Below, piece by piece: positions 1 to 12,784 of a DNA stretch of 64,000 bases. Position 1 is the stretch's first letter. The number at the start of each line of letters is the position of its first letter. The notes beneath the pieces are model-generated. The model searched no databases. It saw nothing but the letters and a program-made list of their open reading frames with translations, and was not told the DNA's origin. Source of the DNA: Anastatus disparis (taxonomy: Eukaryota; Arthropoda; Insecta; Hymenoptera; Eupelmidae); contig JAFFSR010000249.1 of the NCBI GenBank assembly GCA_017163975.1, forward strand, positions 3,595,001 through 3,659,000. Reading direction: 5' to 3'. The translations under genes and the position numbers were made by a program.

Positions 1-1127
1 ATGAAAATTGCATGAAATAAGCGACAAAATGTTTTTTATTTGAAAAATAGACTTTTCAAATTTTTGGAAATTATATCATACAAATTTTCCTGGACATTTT
101 CCGACTTCACCCCCTTTAAATTAATGTTTAGTGACAAAATATATAAAAAAAATTTTTGGAACCGTGGACTTTAATGTTACTATAGCAATCTCCCTATTTT
201 CCGACCTGACTTTTTCATGTGAGCACCGTTGCGCGGTACTTTCTGAATAAGCGGTTCAATTATTCGTGAAAAATTAAAGGAAGACCGCAACCAGCCTAAA
301 CCATTCTTTTTTTATCAACAGTTGGTGGATTAAAGAATAATTTTAGCTAATTAAAATGTAAAAATTCTTAATTATATTGTTCACCAATGATTAGTGCAAT
401 AAAATAAAAAAAATCATTAAAAATGGCAAAATGAGTTTTTTTTTATATTTATGATGTTTTTACAGAGAAATGGTGCAATGTACGGCAAAATTGATAAGAA
501 TATTTTCGACTTAATATTTGATGAAAAACACGAAAAATTATGTTTTTCTGCGAAGAATTAACAACCAGAAAATTTACTTTAGAGATTTTCCTAACTATTT
601 TCCAGCTATCCACCCTCGAAATTCGTGTTCAAGGCACCAAAATACATAGGAAAAACTTTGGTGGAGCCGTGGATCTCCATCGGCTACGGAAACTCTCCTA
701 GCTACCTATATTAGTTATAAATGTCCTCCGTATTCAGGTGAAATACCCCGGTGAACATATACATTAAGGTTTGGAAAAATTCTGATGTAAAAGAACCTTT
801 CTAATTTTTTGCGGTTTTTGGTACCAGTCCATAATACAACTTTGTGAACTCGTATGAAAAAAATTGTCATGATTTTCGTTGATACCTTCTGAACTTTTTT
901 GATTCATTAAGTTTTACTAAGGAATAGTAACCTTAATTTTATCGTATTCACAATTAATGAACAATTAAGATCGCTTTAGGATTGAACAGCACTGTAAAGT
1001 TTTCAGGAGAATCCTTCTAGATTGTATTTTAAAAAATTCTTCAGAAATATTTTTCACGTTTTATCATCGTATGAATATATTTATTAAATTATTGGTAAAT
1101 AAATGATTATAAATCTATGAAATCATT

Positions 1128-1332
1128 TTTTTTTTTTTTTTTTAACGTCGCTATATTTATGCTATGCTATTATTGCTATGCTAATCAGCGACGGAGCTCG
1201 TAAGTGTGTTTGTGAACAAAGCACATGTAACGTACAGTGGTGCGTGTATCAATCGGCCGAGAGCGGGATTCGAACTCGGAACCTCGAGATCACGAATCCA
1301 ACGCTCTACCGAATGAGCCACAGACCGACTCC
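1128..1332 (-). mobile_element. Full-length tRNA-derived SINE, left copy
   Basis: Read on the minus strand it has a tRNA-like head (1252-1329), a short unrelated body and a poly(A) tail, seen as a run of T at about 1126-1143. It is flanked by near-identical 12-bp target duplications, tatgaaatcatt at 1116-1127 and tatgagatcatt at 1333-1344. Head, tail and target duplications together define a retroposed SINE. The copy in the other arm (52453-52652) has the same insertion site, so this is one insertion event that was later duplicated with the arm. Confidence 0.85.
1252..1329 (-). tRNA. tRNA-Thr(CGT)-like head of SINE (pseudo-tRNA)
   Basis: The acceptor stem forms seven pairs (GTCGGTC with GGCCGAT, two of them G-U). 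The D stem is GCTC/GAGC. The anticodon loop reads TTCGTAA, or TTCGTGA in this copy, giving CGT. Pol III box A (TGGCTCATTCGG, 1309-1320) and box B (GTTCGAATCC, 1266-1275) are well kept. The anticodon and T stems have mismatches, so it is unlikely to be a working tRNA. It is better read as the internal promoter of the SINE. Confidence 0.7.
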
Positions 1333-1476
1333 TATGAGATCATTTAAGAATACGGATGAATCTTTATATTTTCTGTATATTGATTGAAAGGTTAATGAAA
1401 CTTCACGAACTCTGTGGAAGTAAATCGAGATGAATTATTACAATCTTGTAAAGAGTTTAATAGCTATTAAAGATCC

Positions 1477-1866
1477 TTAAGAGGAGGTCGAGTATATATG
1501 TCCTATTGTAATCAAAAAATTGATTTTTTTACAAAAACTAATAATTTTAGCAAAAAATAAAGAGAAAGCCCCATCTTGTATCATAAAAAGCAATATTTTC
1601 TTTAAATAGGAAAAAATTTTTTTATCGATTCCTTTTGAAAAAAACCTTGAAAAACATAAAATATCGAGGTTTGGATGGACAATTCAGTTTTTCAAAGTTT
1701 TCTTTGAAACGAAGCGATGAAAATAATTTTTTCTCATAAGAGAAAATATTGCTTTTTAGTATACGAGATGGGGCTTTCTTCTAATTTTTTGCTACAATCA
1801 TAAGGTTTTGCAGAAAATTGAATTTTTTTATTATAAAAGGATAGAGATGTACGACCTGCTATTAAT
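1477..1866. mobile_element. Palindromic MITE, left-arm copy
   Basis: About 390 bp in which the first half is an imperfect reverse complement of the second. The left end GAGGAGGTCGAGTATA pairs with the right end near tgtacgacctgct. The interior repeats runs such as gaaagccccatctt and its complement around a centre near 1670. No coding capacity. The mirror copy lies at about 51925-52305. A partial relative is at 14740-14935. Confidence 0.75.
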
Positions 1867-2196
1867 AAAATACCGTGAAAATTATTTATGATTCTCAGTA
1901 ACGATCTTGAAGTTATAAAAAAATATACATATTATTAAATTTTTTTAACTCTTAAAATAGTTAAGCATACCATGGAATTGTTTGATAGTGGAAATAAAGC
2001 CATTTTACACGACTAAGCTATAAATTTTTTTTGTGAATAAATACAATAAATCGCACTAATTTATTAATACTAGGCAATTTTTCAGTTTATTAATAAGTTA
2101 ATTTAATTAATACTATGATATGCCCTTCAAAAATCACTATTCAATATATTAGAAATTCATAAAGAATCTGAAGAAGTCATAATCATATTTTTTGAT

Positions 2197-2580
2197 ATAT
2201 GGGGATATCCACAAAACTTTTAATTGTCTAGTAACAGGTCATATTACAGCTGTTACTCGGTTACCGCATGATGCACATTGTTTAAACTAGGTTCAAATCT
2301 TTTGTGCTATCCTGTAACTCTATTTCTGATGTATTTTGTAAATGTTTAACAAACGGCGCAGTAGATATTTCTATGAAACATTCATTTTTACGCATAAAAA
2401 ATTACCGTAATTTATCTTATGTGTAAATTTACTTTTTATAGAATTATCTGCTGCGCCGTTTGTGGCACATTTACAAAATACATCAGAAAGAGAGTTACAG
2501 GATAGCACAAAAGATTATAACCTAGTTTCAATAATGACCTGTTACTAGAGAATTTGAAGTTGGATGGATATCCCCATATA
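2197..2580. mobile_element. Palindromic MITE with TATATGGGGATATCCA ends
   Basis: The termini TATATGGGGATATCCA (2197) and TGGATATCCCCATATA (ending 2580) are perfect inverted repeats. Inside, gtgctatcctgtaactc and the block aacggcgcag reappear inverted around a centre near 2400. It is a noncoding foldback-type MITE. The mirror copy is at 51205-51580. Confidence 0.8.
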
Positions 2581-3479
2581 ATACCATAGTGGTACACATG
2601 AAATTGGAAAGGTTCTAAAAATATATAAATTACAATAACTTTTCTGATGAGGATATATTATTCAGATTAATATTATTTTTAAAATTAGATAACATTATTT
2701 TTATTTTTAAAAGCATGACGAAGCTTCCAGTCTTCTAATAATATTTCCAATCCCAAGTTATGAATAAACAATGCGTTTAATATCATTTTTTTGCGACAAA
2801 GAAAAAATTTGTAAGATTCAACTCGAGTGCGGACAACTCAAGAAACCCACGAAAATACTACATAAAAAGTAATAATACAAACTTTCAATGTAACGTATTT
2901 TAAGATTAGGTTTGTCGAGCTTGATATAATTTCCAATCCAAGTTCATAAAAAATTTACAAGTTTAAATGATTTTTTATTTTAACAAAAATTATTGTATTA
3001 ACGTAGCTTTAGTGCGGACAAGTCATTATATTTGTTTTTCTCATCCGTGCTGAGTAAGCGGCCTATAGCGCATGCGTTTTCGGGGTAGTAAGTAGCTAAT
3101 AGCGCGCGCTGCGTGTGTTGTTTTTTGAGGGCGTGTGTTTCACAGCTATGTATAATATTATTTTGTATTAAATCACGTAAATACGTTACATTCTGTAAAA
3201 TAATGTCACGCAAAAGCGTTAATTAATGTAAAATCGCAAAGGTTTATACAAGCGCAGCGCCCTCATACTGTATCTCATCGACCATATGATGAATTTTATA
3301 CTCTATCTCGCTTTAACCTCTGACAGAGTAAATCGTATCATCTATTCTTGTATTATTTTTGCATTAACGAAATCGTAATTATTCCGTATAAACGTGAAAT
3401 TGATGAACTAAAAGTATGTAATTTAATTACAAATAATAGTACCAAAAAGTATTGAAATATACTATTGCGAGTCAGTCGT

Positions 3480-3595
3480 ACGGCAGATATGAGAGAGAGA
3501 GAGAGAGTCTCGGGCAATGGCGCTATTCGCTACGCTCGTGCGCCAACTTGCCCTCGTGCGCAATAGTCAACTAAACCTTACTCGTTACACAATAT
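3480..3595. other. GC-rich patch with GA microsatellite
   Basis: A locally GC-rich stretch (cgctattcgctacgctcg, then gccctcgtgcgc) in otherwise AT-rich DNA, with a (GA)n run at 3490-3507. The run is shorter and altered in the other arm (near 50284-50300). No gene or RNA family was recognised. The rest of 2581-4235 holds only unrecognised AT-rich DNA. It includes two small open frames (2998-3213 and 3868-4062, minus) that are conserved with the other arm simply because the arms are near-identical. Confidence 0.4.
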
Positions 3596-4235
3596 ACTAT
3601 TAATTTACGAATTTAAAATGATATTAATGAAATAAAAAAAGCAAAACTTGATTGCTGTAGCTCCAACATCAGATAAATATTACGGAAAGAAACATAATGA
3701 ATCACCCAAATTCACAATTTTATAAATTACAACTGAATCACTGGAAAAATAGTTGCATACAATAGACTTTTCCAAATTTTATGAGTAACGGCTTATAATT
3801 GAAATTTCAATGTCGGAACGATTCGGAAAACTTGAAACATTTATCAATTTTCATTTCATAATAGTTCTTAAACATTCTTTAAAGACCGGAAAAATATTTG
3901 TTCCGATTCTTTTAGAAATTTTCGGGTCATTTTAACGAGGATATAACTGATGATGATGTAACAAAATTCAACTGCAATAATCACAAATTTTCCAATCGAA
4001 AACGTTTCCATAAATAATTTCCATAACTTTATAATTTCCGCGAAAATAATCATAATCTTCATAATTCTGCAAAAATGACGATTTATATTGACTTTTTCAT
4101 AAATTTAAGTAACTTATAGAAATTTTCTCAAATTCAATTTACTTGTTTTTGTCATAAAAAACGAAAGATAATTAGTCTCAAAGCAGACTTAACGTAGGTA
4201 AATATTATTTTTTTATATACGCTTTTCTTATATTC

Positions 4236-4795
4236 GCCTTCATGTCTGTTTGCATGTTTGTCTGTCTGTAATCAAATCTTGCGCGCTCGATTTCAGGCAC
4301 TTTTTGACAGATATAAATTCTGACAATTGGCATAGACTTGGGTCTTGGATGACAATACAATAATCAGTTGTCATTTTGGTACCTGGACATCCAGGTCGAT
4401 GATAATGGGTGTGAAAAGTCATCTCCGAGGAAGTATAAATGAGGAGGCTTTCTTTGGATCAAGGCGAGTTTCTCGGGGGTTTTCAGGGTTGCTAAAACCG
4501 AATTTAAGATCAAACAATTGCCACAAAGTGATGCACGTTGTCTAGAATACGCATGGACGTCGTCTCCGAGGAAGTACAAGTGGGGAGGCTTTCTCTGGGT
4601 CGAGGTGGGTTCCCCGGGGGATTTCGGGGCTGCTAAAACCTAATTCAAGGTTTGAAAGTGAATCTATAATGCATAATAATGATTTAGGATGAAGAGGTCG
4701 AACTGGAGTACCAAGTCGCCGATAACGGATGTACCTAAGTGTAATCTTCGAAAAGTCTGGTTGCAATGTAACTCTAAATGATAATAAAAACAATT
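4236..4795 (-). repeat. GC-rich ~141-bp tandem repeat, left-arm copy
   Basis: Two to three units share the core gtctccgaggaagta (4411 and 4553), a ggaggcttt block and a ggttttcagg/gatttcggg block. Spacing is close to 141 bp, a multiple of three, so the minus strand reads as a repeated peptide with FSxPExPRxTxLDPxKASP-like units. An in-frame stop lies between units in this arm. No known protein family is recognised, and I treat it as a noncoding tandem repeat. Confidence 0.55.
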
Positions 4796-5648
4796 TTAAC
4801 TTAAAAATAGAAAATACAAAATTTCAAAAACATGCTTTAAAAATAAAATACAATAATTGAATAAATAGACTAAAAAGTATAAAATTAATAAATTAACTTT
4901 TTTTAAATTTTTTAAATAATAGCGCTTATTACCTGTATATCGGAATGATGTTTGATGAAAAAATGTTAAAATTATTCACTAATTACAATAGTAATATGCT
5001 TTCTCGAAGTTAAATTTCGCTGGCATTATTCGAACGAAAAATTCATAAATTAGTAGGGATACTACCGCAAATTTATATGCGAGATGATTTGTATGAATGA
5101 TCTTTATATATGGATATCGACTACGAGTAAATCAACATATTTCATGGAACTTGCATGAATCTTAAACAATTGTTCTTTTAAAATCTTTTTATTTCCGAGT
5201 ATTCTCCGACCTAATCAAACAACCTTAGAATCGAAATCTAAAAGAATCTCCAAGTTTCATTTGACGTAGTCCCTGCAAATATCTGTAAACTTCATAATCG
5301 GTATGGAAAATTTCAAAATTCATTCATATAGACGATTTCCAGGTAGCCAGGATCACCTGGATATTGTGAGATGTCATCTCGGGAAACGTACATGTTATTA
5401 ATAAATAATGGCTAAATTTCAAAAGATATTCTTGTAGACAATGTTTATCTTACTCGGAACATCCATGTTTGGCTAGATAACATTTGAAACAACTTCAAAG
5501 TAGTTATTAAACTATAAGTTGAATTACAAAAGTTTTAGCTGTAGATGATGTTTAAGTTGTCATTAACACCTAGGTATTCAAAGACGGCGATCGTGGGTAC
5601 CACAGCATAATAAATAACTATTTTTTAAATATTGTCTACATCGATAAG

Positions 5649-7465
<1,817 letters not shown>

Positions 7466-7549
7466 CTTTAAAACGTTTAATTAAAAAGGAATTATGGAAT
7501 TTTTAATTAAAGCCCTCGAATTCACAAATCATAATCATAACTGACGCTC

Positions 7550-8040
7550 TTTCAATTCACGATTACATTTTGATTTCTTAATTGAAATTTATTTAATTAA
7601 GGATTCCTTTTGATTTTGGAATTAAAGCCCTTTCAATTCACGATTAAATTTTGATTTCTTAATTGAAATTTATTCAATTAAGAATTCCTTTTGATTTTGG
7701 AATTAAAGCCCCTTCAATTCACGATTACATTTTGATTTCTTAATTGAAATTTATTTAATTAAGGATTCCTTTTGATTTTGGAATTAAAGCCCTTTCAATT
7801 CACGATTAAATTTTGATTTCTTAATTGAAATTTATTTAATTAAGAATTCCTTTTGATTTTGTAATTAAAGCCCTTTCAATTCACGATTACATTTTGATTT
7901 CTTAATTGAAATTTATTTAATTAAGAATTCCTTTTGATTTTTTAATTAAAGCCTTTTCAATTCACGATTAGATTTTGATCTGTTAATTAAAATATTTTTA
8001 ATTATTAATTTACTAGGAATTGTTAATTAAATAAAACTCT
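7550..8040 (+). repeat. 81-bp tandem array with alternating monomers (left arm)
   Basis: Six units start with tttcaattcacg at 7550, 7631, 7712, 7793, 7874 and 7955, an exact 81-bp period. Units alternate between one type (cgattaca, aaggattcc) and another (cgattaaa, aagaattcc), giving a 162-bp higher-order unit for the first four. Monomers contain inverted blocks (ttcaatt/aattgaa and aattcc/ggaatt). After the array the element ends at 8115 in the motif gcaaccctg. Confidence 0.9.
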
Positions 8041-8115
8041 AATTACGAATTCAAAAAGGATTTGTGAATTAAAATTTATTTAAAGCCCAAAATGATTTAA
8101 ATATTTGCAACCCTG

Positions 8116-8467
8116 CTCACAACTCCCGTATCGTATCTAACCAAACTTTGAAATGTCGTCTGCCAAACAATATTCTTGAAAACAGTTTACATTTGCAAGT
8201 GATAAAGATAGAACGACACTTCATAATAGTAAAATAAAATATAAATGCCTGATTAAGTCTTTGATTTTTCAACAAAATGTAGATAACCTCCATAGGTAAG
8301 CAAAAGTGCTTTATATAATTAAAAGCTATAGCTTGTTAATTTTTTTATAACTTTTTTAAGTTTTTAAACTTTTTTATGCATACATATATACAAAAAATGT
8401 GTAAGGAAAATTTAACATATAAAATTTTTCGGAATAAAATTTTTTTTCTATAAAGTGATGTTTTCGT
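8116..8467. other. Inner flank of left arm, no feature seen
   Basis: Ordinary AT-rich unique-looking DNA between the inverted-repeat boundary and the first foldback element. No ORF, RNA or repeat was recognised. Confidence 0.5.
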
Positions 8468-9112
8468 CAACTTTTCTTTGTTACTTCGAAGACCTTTATC
8501 AATTTTCATTGATCTTTCAACTACAGCTTTTTTACTACAAGAACTTGATGCACACCTCTGATTGTTGCTAGCCTTGTTATCTTTTATATAGAAAAATATT
8601 TCAGTAATTGAGGTTAAGTCAAATCAATAAGTATTTTGATATATTCATATACATTACTCTAATAATCTCAAAAACATTAAAATTTATTGACAAATGAATC
8701 ATTAATGTTAATGCAATGTTTAAAGATCTTTCAAATCAAATGCTGATTTATCGTGTCAACACTCTTATAGTGTTTGTATTCATATATTAAATCGTTAACA
8801 CAAAGCCTACAAATGTTAAAAACCATGCAATATTGCACTAGTATAAGAGTTTCAACACGATAAATCAGCATTTTATTTGAAGGATCTTTCAACATTGCAT
8901 GTTTTTGAAATTATTAGAGTAATGTATATGAATATATCAAAATACTTATTAATTTGACTAAACCTCAATTACTGAAATATTTTTGCTTCATAATAGGTAA
9001 CAAAGCTAGCAACAATCAGAGGTGTGCATCAAGTTCTTGTAGTAAAAAAGCTGTAGCTGAACATCAAGGAAGATTAATAAAGGTCTTCGAAGTAATAAAG
9101 AAAAGTTTGCCA
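8468..9112. mobile_element. Foldback palindrome, about 645 bp
   Basis: The left arm (caacttttctttgtta...) returns inverted at the right end (...taataaagaaaagtttg). Pairing continues inward through acctctgattgttgctag at 8553 and its complement near 9007, to a loop at about 8770-8840. Arms are roughly 300 bp. No terminal duplication was clear. The right arm overlaps the coding-like stretch at 9005-9336, so the palindrome may be an inverted duplication of part of a gene fragment. Confidence 0.75.
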
Positions 9113-9336
9113 ATCAAGATAAATTACTTCTACTTGAAGTTGAGGAATCTGGAATTGTAAAAGACATGATAATAATTCACGAAAATAGCAAGAAGAATAC
9201 TAAAAAGATGTTTGATATGGGTAGTCAACGTTCTGACAAAGGAAATAAATTCATTGCTTTGAAGATGTCACTGCTACTTCATTTTGTTGAAGATGAAAAA
9301 ATGAATTATATGGATAGAATCAATGAAATTGTTTGA
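9005..9336 (+). pseudogene. Unrecognised coding-like remnant
   Basis: A Ser/Cys/Lys-rich reading frame (SNNQRCASSSCSKK) runs to about 9110. A one-base shift near 9118 leads into a second open stretch containing MFDMGSQRSDKG and FIALKMSLLLHFVEDEK, ending at the TGA at 9334-9336. Composition and continuity across the shift suggest an old coding exon or a transposon-encoded protein tail. I do not recognise the family. The hydrophobic tail faintly recalls a BESS-type motif, but this is speculative. Confidence 0.3.
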
Positions 9337-9580
9337 TTCCAATTCGAATAATAAATGGTTCGTAAATTCATTAATTATTTTATTTCTTAACAATAAGAAA
9401 AATTTATTCGAGGAAAAATTAGTAAAATTTTACTAATAATTTAAGTTTTTCAATACAAAGAGCAAAATATTGTTGGAAGTGTTGAGTTTTTTTGATATTT
9501 TTTTTTAATTTTAATAATTTTAATGGACACATTATTCATATTTTACAGATTGTCTTGATATTTACATTATTGGAGACAGT

Positions 9581-11318
9581 ATATGGCTGATTCTATTCAG
9601 ATTCATGCAGGCCGTCACTGATCGAATTTTTTTTTTCTTCAAAGTAATGAAAATACCTTCTATTATGTATATGAAAATAAAATTTACCTCATAGAACGCT
9701 CAAAAATTTTTTTTTTTTCTTACCACAGCAATTTTAGTGTTGGATGTAAAAACGAAAATTCAAAAATTGAAAATGAACCTCTACTTTTAAATGACTATAG
9801 CTTCGTCAATTTTTAACCTTTTTAGGCGTTCTTTTAACGAAAATGTGCGGAATTCTGTTTAGTTTTGAATGCGATCTCGATTTTTGTAATACAATTTGAT
9901 CTCGCTGAGTTATTTACGAAAAACCGAAAAAAAGCGATTTTTTTCAAACACGATTTTCTCAAAAACAATATTTTTTTTTTTATATTTCTATATGATTTTA
10001 TACATAAAAAATACTAACTTTTAGGGTAGGTGAGAATAAGCGATTTTGTCTTATTTTTTTTAAACAGATTTTTAAACGTTTTTTTTATATTTTCGATTTT
10101 AAAACATTGATACCATGGCGCATCGTACTATTTTTCCAACTTTACGTGTTCTTACAACTATTTTCATGCTTTTATTTATTAATATATCAAAAATATCAAC
10201 AATAATCTTTAAAATAAACCCCGGACACTAATAAGTTGAGAACTAATGTGAATAAAAAAATCTGAATTTGAATAAAACCTTTCAATTTACTTCTTACCAC
10301 TCATGTCTCGAAGTTTTGGCAGTGTAGATTTGGTTTCGTTTACTTTTTCTACAGTGAATCTTTCGAATACCTTTAATTTCTTTTGCATTTCCTAACTATT
10401 CCATTTCTTTTGTCTGTCGAAAAACTTCTAACTCATCGTTGCGGATAACAAGAATGTTAATCGACGGAGTATGTTTTGATACGTGAGTGGCGAAATTTTC
10501 AGCGTTTCTAATAAAATCTGCATTTTTCTTGGACAGATTATGCGTGGTAGCATAATGTATAACTAAACCACCAATACCATCACAAGCGCCTTTGCCATGA
10601 CCTGTTGCAGAAAAAAGCCATTTTCTGTTTACTTTTGAGTTTTGAAACTCATAGAATTGATATCTATTTTTAAAATGACTGGCAGCTCCATCAGAAATGG
10701 TTATGATTTCATCAAGATCTTGCGCAATATGTTTTTGTTTTAAGTTGTCGATAGTTAAATTTATAGTCATTAGGGCATGAGACGAATCATGTTTAATATC
10801 GTCAGAGACGGTGACATAACTGACTGTCTTATCATTTCCAAAATAGCATACTGACGTAAATATTGATATTTGGTTTTTACTCTAATGATAGCTTTGAATT
10901 TATACATATAAAAATTTCAAACAAAAAAAAAATATAGTTTTTGAGAAAATCGTGTTAGAAAAAAATCGCGTTTTCGGTTTTTCGTAAATAACTCAGTAAG
11001 ATCAAATTGTATTACAAAAATCGAGATTGCATTTGAAATTTGACAAAATTCCGCACACTTTCGTTAAGAGAGCGCTCAAAAAGGTTAAAAATTGACGAAG
11101 CTATAGTCATTTAAAAGTAGAGGTTCATTTTCAATTTTTGAATTTTCGTTTTTACATCCAACACTAAAATTGCTGTAGTAAAAAAAAAAAAAATTTTGAG
11201 CGTTCTATGAGGTAAATTTTATCTTCATATACATAATAGAAGGTATTTTTATTATTTAGAAGAAAAAAAAAATTCGATCAGTGACGGCCTGCATGAATCT
11301 GAATGAAATCAGCCATAT
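9581..11318. mobile_element. TIR transposon with ~400-bp inverted ends
   Basis: Ends atatggctgatt (9581) and aatcagccatat (to 11318) are inverted repeats. The arms pair over about 400 bp, including gcaggccgtcactgatcg near 9607 and its complement near 11285, with blocks such as cgaaaaaccg further in. The centre (10000-10920) carries a minus-strand transposon-encoded protein fragment. The superfamily is not assigned. The element is defective. Confidence 0.75.
10396..10880 (-). pseudogene. Transposon-encoded protein fragment (SDGAA...GHGKGACDG)
   Basis: The frame is open from about 10880 to 10396. The ATG at 10768-10770 is not the true start, because good sequence (SVCYFGNDK, YVTVSDDIKHDSSHA) continues upstream in frame. 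Key motifs are SDGAASHFKNRYQFY and FSATGHGKGACDGIGG. In my knowledge these recur in uncharacterised repeat-encoded proteins of insects and cnidarians, probably DDE-type transposase relatives. The stop at 10396 looks like a frameshift, since an adjacent frame continues (KVFERFTVEK, TLPKLRDMSG) to about 10300. The N-terminal part is missing and replaced by the inverted end. Confidence 0.65.
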
Positions 11319-11527
11319 ATACATCGAGAATTTGAATATTTAGAACATTAATTGGAACGATATCAAGAATATCAAGAATATTTGGACTTGCTAGTGCCTA
11401 TTATATTAAAATTAAATCTTATGATTCTTTAGAGTATTTAGTCGAGGATTAAGCTTTCTAGAATCCTAAATGTTCGTTTTAACGTTTAATATATTATTAT
11501 TAGATATATTTCTCATTTAGGGACTTA

Positions 11528-12193
11528 CTAGGAGAGTGTCACACACCTACGGATCACGAATTTCGCTCAAACTTTGGGATAAGTTTTCAGATGATAAAAT
11601 ATGGAAAAAGCTAAAGTTATAGTCACAAACACTCAATATTTCCCTAGTTACAGGCAATTAAAGAAAATCACTAAAAAAGTTACTATATTTTTAAACGCAT
11701 ATAATTCTTTAGCATTGATAGCTAGAAGCTTGAAACTTTTTTTAAATTAAAGCTGAGCTCAATTCTTTTCAAAACAGTAGTTACAGCATATAAAAATATT
11801 ATTTTTTTCCAAAGTTAGAGCGTAATAAGGATTGGACCTGAATTTCCTTTTTAGAACATTAATTAATAATAAAAGCTGAAATTAAGTTCAATCTTTATTA
11901 CGCTCTAATTTTGGAAAAAAATAATATTTTGATATGCTGTAACTTCTATTTTGAAAGGATTTAAACTCTGCTTTAATTTAAAAAAAGTTTCAAGCTTATA
12001 GCTATCAATGCTAAAGAACTATGTACGTTTAAAAATCTAGTGACATTTTTAGTGATTTTCTTTAATTGCCTATAACTAGGGAAACATTAAGTGTTTGTGA
12101 CTATATCTTTAGCTTTTTCCATATTTTATCATCTAAAAGCTCATCCTGAAGTTTGAGCAAAATTCGTGATCTGGAGGGGTGACACTCCCCTAG
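11528..12193. mobile_element. Foldback MITE with TTA duplication
   Basis: A near-complete palindrome with ends CTAGGAGAGTGTC and GACACTCCCCTAG, flanked by TTA on both sides (11525-11527, 12194-12196). The arms are about 300 bp and the loop lies near 11860. A related element with CCAGGAGAGTGTC ends sits at 20084-20770. A 3-bp TWA duplication fits PIF/Harbinger-type integration. No coding sequence. Confidence 0.8.
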
Positions 12194-12784
12194 TTAGTAA
12201 TAATAATGTATCATACATTTCTTAGTTAAAATTCATTTTTTTCTGTTTGTTTATACTTTTTTGTGTCGACATATAAACATTCAATTTATCAAACATTTTT
12301 CAACGGTTATTTAAAGAAAAACTTATTGTAGATAAAAACTTTAAATATAAAAAAATTGCAATTCGAAAAGACAAACAAGTTTTGTGAAAAAAGTTTTTTA
12401 TTATAATTGGTTATATTTGAGTATTGTAAAAAAGCATTGAAAATTATTGGTTTTTTTGTTTTTTTTTGCATTATAGCGTAAACCAAATTTTCTATCAAAA
12501 TATGTTTTAAGTAAAAAAGGTTCATAGAAATGTATTATACATTTTTATGCTACAAATTTTTGTATGAAATTATTTCTGTGGACATAAAATCCAAAAAGCA
12601 TTTTTTTCAATCGCAAAAAACGTTTATCTGGAAAAGTACTCATTATAAGACAAAAACTTTTCTCAAAAAGAAAGCGGTAGATTTTTTTTTCTTGTGCATT
12701 AATATTTGTAATAATAATATCTATTGCCCTCAACCTTCAATTTGGAGATACACCGATTAATACTTGAGTAAATAACAAAAATCT
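12194..12784. other. AT-rich stretch, no supported gene
   Basis: Small open frames on both strands (12307-12525, 12530-12760, 12545-12733) are Phe/Lys/Asn-rich translations of AT-rich DNA with no recognisable motif. Nothing else was seen. Confidence 0.5.

Noticed and set aside
1178..1387. 69-codon ORF in the left arm (and 52398-52607)
   Set aside because: It lies across the SINE on the strand opposite its tRNA head. It is conserved only because the arms are duplicates.
2998..4062. Small ORFs 2998-3213 and 3868-4062 conserved in both arms
   Set aside because: Conservation reflects recent duplication of the arms, not selection. No motif, splice site or known family.
7550..8040. CRISPR-like regular array
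   Set aside because: Units are full-length tandem copies without distinct spacers, in a eukaryotic setting. The same applies to the 15-, 30-, 57- and 109-bp arrays.
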